Assembly: GCA_027451445.1 (NCBI GenBank)
Contig: DAIDJG010000362.1
Coordinates: 1-39,405 of the forward strand
Direction: 5' to 3'
Source: Singulisphaera sp.
GTDB lineage: Bacteria; Planctomycetota; Planctomycetia; Isosphaerales; Isosphaeraceae
Length of the DNA: 39,405 bases
Shown here: positions 33,021-39,405 of the stretch, piece by piece
Layout of the letters: each line of letters begins with the position of its first letter
Position numbering within the stretch: the stretch's first letter is position 1
The notes under the pieces: generated by a model
What the model saw: the letters and a program-made list of their open reading frames with translations, nothing else
What the model was told of the DNA's origin: nothing
The model's database searches: none
Made by a program: the position numbers and the translations under genes

Positions 33021-33068
33021 CCTCACGACCTGCGCACCAACTCCCCAGCACCCACGAGGGCCTACCCC

Positions 33069-33908
33069 ATGAACCCTGGTTTCGCCCGGACGATGGCCAC
33101 CGTCTGCGTCGCCCTGGCCCTCGTGCTGAGGGCTTCGGCCGATGAGCCGAAGAAATCGCTCCGCACGACTCCCAAGCCCGGCGAGGAAGCCCCGCGCAAC
33201 CTGATCCCCCCCGATGCGAAGAACCTCGTCCCCAACGGAGACTTCGAAGCGGGCTCGATCACTCCCACCGGCTGGCAAACGACCGATGGTCTCTCCACCT
33301 TCTGGGTCCAGGACGCTGACCCCGCCCACGGCAAAGTCATCAAGTTCGACACGGATGTCCTCCAATCGCAGGCCTACGACTGGTGGGTCAAGATCGCTCA
33401 AGGGGCCTCGCCCAAGGACGCTCCGCCGAAGAAGCCGACCGTCGAGCCCAAGTACGACACGCTCGCGGGGCTCGACGGCGTCTGGTTCTTCAGCGACTTC
33501 ATCCCCGTGGAGAAGGACAGGTCCTACTGGCTCACGCTCGACGCAAAGGGCCCACCGATCCTGGTCTGGCTCTTCGGCTATCCCGAGAAGGCGAGCGACG
33601 CCTTCGGCGCCGATGAAGCGGCGTTTCAAGAAGTGCTCAAGTCGAAACTGGCCGGCAAGGAGCCGGACACGACCCGGAAACGCGAGGTGTTCGTGCACAA
33701 GTACGTCTGGAAAGGCCAGCTCGCCGCCGGCGGCTCCGACCAGTGGAAAACCTACTCGCGCCGCGCCAAGCCGTTTCGGCCCACCGCGGTGACGCCGAAT
33801 GTTAAATATGTACGCGTCATGATTTATCCCTTCTGGCCCCCGGGCGCGTACTACGTCGACAACGTCCGTCTCGTGGCGATCGAAGATCCGAAGCCAACCG
33901 TCCCATAA
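33069..33908 (+). CDS. Secreted carbohydrate-binding-module-like protein
   Basis: A 279-residue protein with a signal peptide (MNPGFARTMATVCVALALVLRASADEP). After a short linker, NLVPNGDFEAGSITPTGWQTTDG is the typical beginning of a jelly-roll carbohydrate-binding-like domain. Later strands include YDTLAGLDGVWFFSDFIPVEKDRSYWLTLDAKGPPILVWLFGYPEKASDAF and VKYVRVMIYPFWPPGAYYVDNVRLVAIEDP, the usual closing strand of such folds. No catalytic domain is present. GAGGG precedes the start. It follows the PKD/TPR protein across repeat C and may be its partner at the cell surface. The ligand is unknown. Confidence 0.75.
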   Translation: MNPGFARTMATVCVALALVLRASADEPKKSLRTTPKPGEEAPRNLIPPDAKNLVPNGDFEAGSITPTGWQTTDGLSTFWVQDADPAHGKVIKFDTDVLQSQAYDWWVKIAQGASPKDAPPKKPTVEPKYDTLAGLDGVWFFSDFIPVEKDRSYWLTLDAKGPPILVWLFGYPEKASDAFGADEAAFQEVLKSKLAGKEPDTTRKREVFVHKYVWKGQLAAGGSDQWKTYSRRAKPFRPTAVTPNVKYVRVMIYPFWPPGAYYVDNVRLVAIEDPKPTVP

Positions 33909-34127
33909 TGGAGTGTCCAGCGGTCAAACTCTCCGAGTGTGAACAAACTCCTCGCAATCGGTGAAGTCGCGACGTGATTTTCCCCCAAACTGTAGATTTT
34001 CGGCAAAACGAGGGGAATCATCTCTTTAAGGACAAGCGCAGCCCGAATATATTGACGATTGGTTCCGACAGTTTCGGCAGGAATGACCCGATTGCTGCGG
34101 AATCGATTTCGTGTGAGGGCTCGAACC

Positions 34128-34613
34128 ATGGCCACGAAGAAGACCCCCGTCAAAGCCAAGGTGAAGGATGCGCCGGTTGCCCAGAAGGCCGGCAAAGTGA
34201 CCGCGGCGAAGGAGATGCCCCAGGAAACTCCAGCGGCGAAGCCCGTTCCCCAGTCGAAGGCCAAGGCCGCTTCCGCGGCGAAGGCGCCTGCGCCGAAAGC
34301 CGTCAAGCTCTCGAGCGCGCAAGGCGACCTGCTGAAGAAGGTCGCCGCCGCCGAGGCCGGTTATTTGAGCGACAAGAAGGCCGAAATGCGCTCGATCGAG
34401 GCTCTTGCCGAGCGCAAGCTCGTGAAGAAAGGGTCGAAGGACAAGGCGAGCGGCCGCTATCGCTACCTGGCTTCTTCCGCAGGCAAGAAGCTCGTCGAGT
34501 CGCTGACCGCCCCCAGTCCTGCCTCCGTTCCAGCCCCAGTCCCCGCTCCAGCCTCTGTCGCGGCCCCGGCTCCGAGTGCCCAGCCGGCCTCTCCGCCACC
34601 GACCACTCCGTGA
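34128..34613 (+). CDS. Histone-H1-like basic protein with possible winged-helix core
   Basis: A 161-residue protein with three parts. Residues 1-58 are a Lys/Ala/Pro-rich tail (MATKKTPVKAKVKDAPVAQKAGKVTAAKE) resembling bacterial histone H1-like proteins. Residues of about 62-123 are a compact domain (LSSAQGDLLKKVAAAEAGYLSDKKAEMRSIEALAERKLVKKGSKDKASGRYRYLASSAGKKLVESL) whose helix-helix-wing pattern resembles a winged-helix fold. The end is an Ala/Pro/Val-rich tail. It is presumably a nucleoid-associated DNA-binding protein, an inference from composition and fold pattern. GAGGG lies 8 nt before ATG 34128; an upstream in-frame start at 34059 adds a non-conserved segment. It stands alone, with gaps of 219 and 128 bp around it. 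Confidence 0.72.
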   Translation: MATKKTPVKAKVKDAPVAQKAGKVTAAKEMPQETPAAKPVPQSKAKAASAAKAPAPKAVKLSSAQGDLLKKVAAAEAGYLSDKKAEMRSIEALAERKLVKKGSKDKASGRYRYLASSAGKKLVESLTAPSPASVPAPVPAPASVAAPAPSAQPASPPPTTP

Positions 34614-34741
34614 GCAGGACTGGACCCACACCAGTAGCTCCGCGTACGCTCTCCTCTTCAATGAGGAGAGTGTCCGCATTGATGACGGCTCCCCCCGATT
34701 CTGCCCTTAATCTTTGACCCGCTCCGAGGAGCCGCAACGGC

Positions 34742-35125
34742 ATGGCCATCGTTCACTTCACGCTGCCCACCCGGGACCTGACCCGCACCGTGGCCTTCTT
34801 CGAATCGACGCTCGGCTGGCGACGCGTCGAGCGACCCGACAACATCGAGACCCGCGCCGCCTGGCTGGAAATCGTGCCGGGGCAGGAGGTCCACCTGCTG
34901 GAGGTCAAAGGCTTCAAGGCCTCGCCCTTCGAACGCGAATATGGCCGGCACATCGCCTTGTCGTATCCTCGTGCGCGTTTCCCTGAGCTCAAGGAACAAC
35001 TTGTACGCCACGGCGCCGAGGTGATCGCGGCGATGCGTCCCACCCCCTTTGAGCGCTTTTTCTTTCGCGACCCGAACGGCTATATCTTCGAGGTTGTGGA
35101 TGAAGGACGGCCGTCGGAGACTTGA
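34742..35125 (+). CDS. VOC superfamily (glyoxalase/dioxygenase-like) protein
   Basis: A 127-residue single VOC domain pair. MAIVHFTLPTRDLTRTVAFFESTLGWRRVERP is the first beta-alpha-beta module; RHIALSYPRARFPELKEQLVRHGAEVI and FFFRDPNGYIFEVVDEG form the second. The metal-ligand-type residues are visible: His in IVHFTL, Glu in HLLEV, His in RHIALS and Glu in YIFEVVD. This supports a metal-dependent enzyme of the glyoxalase/extradiol dioxygenase class, with unknown substrate. GAGGAG lies about 10 nt before the ATG. It is apparently monocistronic. Confidence 0.9.
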   Translation: MAIVHFTLPTRDLTRTVAFFESTLGWRRVERPDNIETRAAWLEIVPGQEVHLLEVKGFKASPFEREYGRHIALSYPRARFPELKEQLVRHGAEVIAAMRPTPFERFFFRDPNGYIFEVVDEGRPSET

Positions 35126-35503
35126 CGATTGGTCGACCTGCGGAGGTCCATTTCCCACGTCGACGCGCTCTCACCCACTGTCAGGGCCGAAATCCTCGTC
35201 AATAACGCTCACTTCCTGTGGGCGGGTGCTGATGCGAGTCTGTGGATGGGCTTCGACGTCGTGAGCCTTCGAAGTGCATGTCCACGAGACGGTCACTAAG
35301 AGTGGATAACGATTGCAAGTCGGACGCGCGTCGTCCGAACTCGTCTTATTGGCGAATGTCGATAATTCCTTTGATTTCGTGATCTGCACCGATTATTCGC
35401 TTTCCAGCTTGCAAGGAACCCCGAAGTGGCGTAGGCTCAACCAATTCCTCCTCATGGGTGGTCAGCATACTTCGTCAAATCACACCCCTTCTCGGAGCTT
35501 TTT
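35126..35503. other. Intergenic region, possible weak promoter
   Basis: This 378-bp stretch has no convincing gene. Its base composition is lower in GC than its neighbours. A weak promoter-like pair, TTGATT at 35371-35376 and TTATTC at 35393-35398 with a 16-bp spacer, could drive the lipoprotein gene. GGAG at 35494-35497 is that gene's ribosome-binding site. I see no repeat family here. Confidence 0.25.
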
Positions 35504-35701
35504 ATGCAGCCACGCATCCTGAATTCACGCGTGCTTCGCTTTCTCAGCCTGACGGCTTTTCTTTTTGCCTTCGGCCTGATCGTGTCGGGCTGCGGCGAGG
35601 AACAAAGCAAGACCGGGCAATTGACGCCAAAGAACGAGGCGGCGGAGCAATCAACCAATGACATGAAGAATTTCATGGACAAGCAGCAACAGAAAAAGTG
35701 A
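35504..35701 (+). CDS. Small lipoprotein
   Basis: A 65-residue protein with a basic N-terminus, a hydrophobic stretch (FLSLTAFLFAFGLIV) and a lipobox VSGC with the lipidated cysteine at residue 30. A short hydrophilic Gln/Lys/Glu-rich mature part follows (GEEQSKTGQLTPKNEAAEQ and onward). After lipidation it would be a peptide of about 36 residues anchored in a membrane. GGAG sits 6 nt before the ATG. Small lipoproteins of this kind commonly lie next to DUF1559 genes in planctomycetes; their function is unknown. Confidence 0.8.
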   Translation: MQPRILNSRVLRFLSLTAFLFAFGLIVSGCGEEQSKTGQLTPKNEAAEQSTNDMKNFMDKQQQKK

Positions 35702-35880
35702 GGTCCGGCAGGCTGTAAAGGTGATCATGAGGCGGGCCAAGGTCGGAGTCACAGTATCTGTTTTTTATCGGCCGACGCCTTGGCTGTGGGGGTTCTTCAT
35801 GTTGCCTTATGCCGTGCTGACTGGTCCAGCGTTGTTTTCCGTGCGTCATTTTCACATCCGAGCGCCAGGAGAGATCTCTT

Positions 35881-36933
35881 ATGAGCATCCGGTCTCATCG
35901 CGGTTTCACTCTCATTGAACTGTTGGTGGTCATTGCGATCATCGCGGTTCTGATCGCCCTGCTGCTGCCAGCGGTCCAGGCAGCGCGCGAGGCGGCCCGA
36001 CGCTCGCAGTGCGTCAACAATCTCAAGCAGATTGGCCTGGGACTGCACAATTATCACTCGGCCAACAACACCTTCCCGTTGGGCTCCACGCAGGGACCTT
36101 ACAACGCCGCGTTTAATAATACCGGCTCCGTCGCCTGGGACGGTTGGAGTGCCCAAGCGCTGATGCTCGGTTATCTTGAGCAGGGTCAACTCTACAACGC
36201 AGCGAATTTCAGCTTCACCCCGGCCTGGACTGGTCAACTCGGCTATATCGTCAACACCACGGTCAGCCTCACGAAACTCAATACGTTCCTCTGCCCGTCG
36301 GACGGCAACGCCGGGAAGCCGGACACCAACAGCTATTTTGGCAGCATTGGCAACACCACGTTCAACTGCTGCAGCAACCCGCAGGCGATCAACACGACGG
36401 GCGTCTTTGGTTATCTTAAGGGCAGCTCGATTGCCGCGATCACGGATGGCACCACAAACACGATTGCGTACTCGGAGAGCCTGGACGGCAACGTTCTCGG
36501 CCGCGGCCCCTACGCGGGCAATGCTACCGGCGCGGGGTCGGGAGTGGCCACCAGCCAGACCAACGTTTCCATCCTCGCGAACGCCCAGACGCTCGTCCAG
36601 CAGGACATCGCCACGTGTACGAGCAATTGGCTAACTGGCAACGGCAATAACGACAAGGGTGCCTCATGGGCATATGGTGCCATGGGGTACTCGTTGTTTA
36701 ACACGGTGATTCCGCCCAACGCCACCAAGTGGACCGCGTGCCGGATGGACGGCTGCTGCAATCAGGCCGCCCACGCGCACTACGAGGTGGCGACCAGCAA
36801 CCACTCCGGCGGCGTGAACTGCCTGATGGCCGACGGCAGCGTGCGGTTCGTCAAGAACTCGATCAACATGTACACATGGTGGTCGCTGGGGACCGTCGCC
36901 CTGGGCGAGGTGATCGACGCCAACTCGTATTGA
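35881..36933 (+). CDS. DUF1559 protein with type IV pilin-like N-terminus
   Basis: A 350-residue protein with a prepilin-like leader: cleavage is expected between G8 and F9 in [35 protein letters not shown], with Glu at +5. The body has the DUF1559 landmarks, [18 protein letters not shown] just after the helix, [15 protein letters not shown], and the C-terminal [25 protein letters not shown]1559 proteins are a hallmark expansion of planctomycetes and are thought to be pseudopilin-like surface or secretion components. AGGAGA at 35867-35872 precedes the ATG. A clear terminator follows at 36973. Confidence 0.95.
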   Translation: MSIRSHRGFTLIELLVVIAIIAVLIALLLPAVQAAREAARRSQCVNNLKQIGLGLHNYHSANNTFPLGSTQGPYNAAFNNTGSVAWDGWSAQALMLGYLEQGQLYNAANFSFTPAWTGQLGYIVNTTVSLTKLNTFLCPSDGNAGKPDTNSYFGSIGNTTFNCCSNPQAINTTGVFGYLKGSSIAAITDGTTNTIAYSESLDGNVLGRGPYAGNATGAGSGVATSQTNVSILANAQTLVQQDIATCTSNWLTGNGNNDKGASWAYGAMGYSLFNTVIPPNATKWTACRMDGCCNQAAHAHYEVATSNHSGGVNCLMADGSVRFVKNSINMYTWWSLGTVALGEVIDANSY

Positions 36934-36972
36934 TCGGCTCCGCACGCCGCCCATGCGGCGAAGGATGCAAGA

Positions 36973-37019
36973 CCGGGCGGGCAGGCTTCCCAAAGCCTGG
37001 CCCGCCCGGCGTGTTTTCT
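36973..37019 (+). terminator. Rho-independent terminator after the DUF1559 gene
   Basis: CCGGGCGGGC at 36973-36982 pairs with GCCCGCCCGG at 37000-37009, with an inner stem AGGCTT/AAGCCT and a very short loop. GTGTTTTCTT follows at 37011-37020. This is a strong GC-rich hairpin plus a T-rich tract 40 nt after the stop codon. Confidence 0.85.
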
Positions 37020-37119
37020 TGGATCGGTGGGTGCGTTACGCTGAAGCCGCAGCCGGTTTTTGCAGGAGCGAGCGGATCGTGGATGTCTGCTGTCATTGAA
37101 CGAGCCAGCCAACCAGCCC

Positions 37120-39162
37120 ATGTCATCGCCATCCGCCACGGACCGCGCAACGAGCGTTCGCGCCGAGCGCAGGGCCCTCGCGTTGCTCGCGGTCGTGCTC
37201 CTGGTCCACGCGGTCATGGTCACGCGGCTCTTCCCAGGTCTTGGGTCGTTGACGGATCCGAAATCGCCCGTGATCGTGGTGGACCATGCGATCCACCTTT
37301 ATCATGGCGCACTCGGCAGCCGGTTCGTGCGCGAGCACGGCACGTCTTGGGGATTCGATCCCTTCTTCATGGCCGGCTATCCGGAGACCCCGGTCTGGGA
37401 TTCGAGCAGCAACCTCTCGATCTGGTTTCAAGCACTTGCCGGAGGGGGCTACCAGCCTGCGGCGTACAAGCTGGGCCTCTGGGTTTGCTTGTTCCTCGTC
37501 GTCGCCGCGGTTCCTGCCGGCTGCTGGGCTGCGGGAATGGGCCGGTGGGAAACCACCGTGGCCACACTACTGGCCTGGCTCTATTTCTGGGTCGGCTTTC
37601 CCATCATGCTCGAGCGGAGCGGGCTGTTCGCCTTTAATCTCGCGTCGGGTGGCCTGGTGCTTTTGTTGGGCCTGGCGCTCCGGTTCGAGGCCGCGCCAAC
37701 GGTCCGCCGCTGGGCCGCGTTGACCGGGTGCGGCGGCGCTCTCTTCTTCGCACACGTCACCACGCCCATTCTTGCGCTCGGCGCTGTGGCGGGCCTCTCG
37801 GTGACCAACCTCCGTCGCCACGGCCGCCGCTGGTGGGCCGCCCTGGTGCTGGCGCCCGTGCTGGCGACCCTCGCGAACCTGTTCTGGCTCGTTCCGCTCT
37901 GGCGGTTCAGGGGCATCCGAAACCCCTCTTACCTGTTCATGAACGTCGATACCGCCTGGCTGCTCCGCGACCACTATACCGATATCACACCAGACAGCGT
38001 CGTGGGCCTGGGGCTCCTGGTCCTGGGCAGTGCGGGTCTGCTCGTCTGGTGGAAGGGCGGAGCGCGCGTACGTGCGGCGACGTTCGGCGGAACGGCTTTG
38101 GTGCTCCTGCTCCTCTTCGGCTTCGGAAGTCTGCACTCGACCACGGCGATGCTGGAGCCGCTCCGGTTCCGCATCCCGCTCAACCTGGTGCTGACTGTGC
38201 CCGCCGCCTCGGCCCTTTGTGCAGTGGCTGGTGGTGTGGCACGCGGCCTCGGCGGCGGCTGGCGAGGCGCGCTCGTCACGGCGGTTGCGGGACTGCTCGC
38301 GCTCGTGGCGCTCGGTCGGGCGCTTCCCAGAACCGCCTACCTCACAGGGTTTCTGTTGACCCAACATCGTCCTCTCGTCGTCGGCCTGCGCCCGGAGATG
38401 CGCGCGCTTGTGCGGATGATTCAGACTCAGACCGAGCCCTCAGCGCGGATCCTGTTCGAGGACCAGCTCCGGCTCCTGGAGACGACCGATCCCGAGTGCA
38501 CGCACTGGACCCCGTTACTGCCCTATCTGCTGGAGCCCAAGCAGCGGCAGTTCATCGGCGGCCTCTACCAGGTTGGGTTCATCGCGCACAGTCACCACGC
38601 GTCGTTCGGCGACTTTCACCTCGGGGGTGTTCCCATCGACCGCTGGTCGGAGGCGGAAATCCGGCAGTATTTCGACCAGTACAACATCGGCTGGGCCATC
38701 TGTTGGTCGCCGCTCTCTCGGTTCTACTTCGACCGTCTGCCGCAAGCCACTCGCGTCGCAGTTGTGCCGCGCTGGCATACACCGCCCCGCGGTCCCGTGA
38801 GCCCTCATCCGCAGCAGTGGCAGGCGATGATGAGTCGAGGAGGCCCGCTGCTGGCAATGAAATACAGCTCCGAAGCCGATTCCCAGTACGTGATCTACCG
38901 GATCGACCGCAAGCACTCGTTCTTCTTGCAAGGTCAGGGCCAGCTCTCGGCCGTCGACGCCAACCGGATCGAATTCAGCAACGTCGTGCCGGAGCGCGGT
39001 GAGGTGCTCCTCAGCCTCCATTCGCTCGATACCTGGCGCACCGAGCCTCCACTGCCGTTGAGTCCCTCACCCGTGCAGGAAGACCCAATCCCCTTCGTTC
39101 GAATCAAGCTCACCCAGCCTCTGGAACGACTGGTCTTGTTCAACAGCTATCGGCGGCCTTGA
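37120..39162 (+). CDS. Polytopic membrane protein, GT-C glycosyltransferase-like
   Basis: The product is 680 residues from ATG 37120. The first membrane helix (RALALLAVVLLVHAVMVT) is followed by a long loop containing VVDHAIHLYHGALGSRFVREHG and WGFDPFFMAGYPETPVWDSSSN. This acidic/histidine first loop, with its dPffxxGYP pattern, is typical of GT-C-fold enzymes. About nine to eleven membrane helices follow to roughly residue 420, then a soluble C-terminal domain (QFIGGLYQVGFIAHSHHASFGDFHLGG, YFDQYNIGWAICWSPLSRFYFDRLP). By analogy it may transfer a sugar from a lipid donor on the outer face. An in-frame TTG at 37060 lies upstream; ATG 37120 starts just before the first helix. Confidence 0.7.
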   Translation: MSSPSATDRATSVRAERRALALLAVVLLVHAVMVTRLFPGLGSLTDPKSPVIVVDHAIHLYHGALGSRFVREHGTSWGFDPFFMAGYPETPVWDSSSNLSIWFQALAGGGYQPAAYKLGLWVCLFLVVAAVPAGCWAAGMGRWETTVATLLAWLYFWVGFPIMLERSGLFAFNLASGGLVLLLGLALRFEAAPTVRRWAALTGCGGALFFAHVTTPILALGAVAGLSVTNLRRHGRRWWAALVLAPVLATLANLFWLVPLWRFRGIRNPSYLFMNVDTAWLLRDHYTDITPDSVVGLGLLVLGSAGLLVWWKGGARVRAATFGGTALVLLLLFGFGSLHSTTAMLEPLRFRIPLNLVLTVPAASALCAVAGGVARGLGGGWRGALVTAVAGLLALVALGRALPRTAYLTGFLLTQHRPLVVGLRPEMRALVRMIQTQTEPSARILFEDQLRLLETTDPECTHWTPLLPYLLEPKQRQFIGGLYQVGFIAHSHHASFGDFHLGGVPIDRWSEAEIRQYFDQYNIGWAICWSPLSRFYFDRLPQATRVAVVPRWHTPPRGPVSPHPQQWQAMMSRGGPLLAMKYSSEADSQYVIYRIDRKHSFFLQGQGQLSAVDANRIEFSNVVPERGEVLLSLHSLDTWRTEPPLPLSPSPVQEDPIPFVRIKLTQPLERLVLFNSYRRP

Positions 39163-39378
39163 GAGCCGCCGCCATCGGGAGCCGACCACACGCGTCGCCC
39201 CGTCCACCCGCGCGGTGGATGATCTCTGGCGGATCTACAGCGGTTTACGGTCGCGCAGCGCACACGGGAGGGCGAGGCTCCGTCCCAATGGCACTAAGCT
39301 TCATCGAGCTAACTTGGCTGGCTGCTGCTTTCTCCCATATCCTAAATTCCGAGTCTTCGTGTCTTTAGGGCGAGGATA

Positions 39379-39405
39379 ATGACGACCGGGACGCTCCTTC
39401 ACGAC
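39379..39405 (+). CDS. Possible start of a gene running off the window
   Basis: ATG at 39379 is preceded by AGGGCGAGG and opens a frame (MTTGTLLHD) that is still open at the window edge. Nine residues do not allow identification. The preceding gap 39163-39378 holds no other gene that I can support, only a GGGAGGGCGAGGCTCC tract at 39266-39281. Confidence 0.25.

Noticed and set aside
35721-35918. 65-residue open frame between the lipoprotein and DUF1559 genes
   Set aside because: Overlaps the start of the DUF1559 gene in another frame and shows no recognisable feature; the ribosome-binding site there belongs to DUF1559.
37924-39002. Long alternative plus-strand frame inside the GT-C-like gene
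   Set aside because: Arg/Pro/Ala-rich out-of-frame translation; the overlapping frame has convincing membrane helices.

Overview
The window is high-GC bacterial DNA and almost certainly comes from a planctomycete. The indicators are a DUF1559 protein with a type IV pilin-like N-terminus, a DUF4058 protein, three Uma2-type nuclease-like domains, a DUF4159 protein, and long paralogous operons of MoxR ATPase, DUF58, von Willebrand A (VWA) and DUF4175-like membrane proteins. I saw no rRNA, tRNA, CRISPR array or complete insertion sequence.

Layout. (1) 1-2000: a fragment of an unknown gene, then three minus-strand genes, namely a RelE/ParE-like toxin and antitoxin-like pair and a DUF4058 protein. 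(2) 2355-17149, cluster 1: MoxR, DUF58, BatA-like VWA, DUF4175-like, VWA/amidotransferase-like, a secreted prenyltransferase/squalene-cyclase-repeat protein, a small secreted protein and a tandem DUF4159 protein. (3) 17244-18542: an unusual fusion of an unknown domain to a Uma2 domain. (4) 18583-30006, cluster 2: a second, diverged set of MoxR, DUF58, BatA-like, VWA and DUF4175-like genes, here interrupted by a nucleotidyltransferase and a Uma2 gene. (5) 30020-33908: another Uma2 gene and two secreted proteins (PA14/PKD/TPR-like and carbohydrate-binding-like). (6) 34128-39162: a histone-H1-like protein with a possible winged helix, a VOC protein, a small lipoprotein, the DUF1559 protein with a terminator, and a GT-C-like polytopic membrane protein.

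How the genes may work together: MoxR AAA+ ATPases typically act as chaperones on VWA proteins. Each cluster supplies one ATPase, one soluble DUF58 protein, two membrane-anchored VWA proteins and a very large membrane/coiled-coil protein, which suggests a chaperone-driven envelope complex. The secreted partners are cyclase-repeat and DUF4159 proteins in cluster 1, and PKD/TPR and CBM-like proteins downstream of cluster 2. The substrate cannot be read from the sequence.

The most striking non-coding signal is the repeats. Five copies of a long inverted repeat, with arms built from CAGATG-type units and an AT-rich loop, sit in five of the gene junctions of cluster 1 and in none of cluster 2. Two copies of a different element of at least 150 bp, in opposite orientation and with poly-C/poly-G ends, lie next to genes of both clusters. 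Two further short-period repeat families overlap a signal-peptide coding region and a stop codon.
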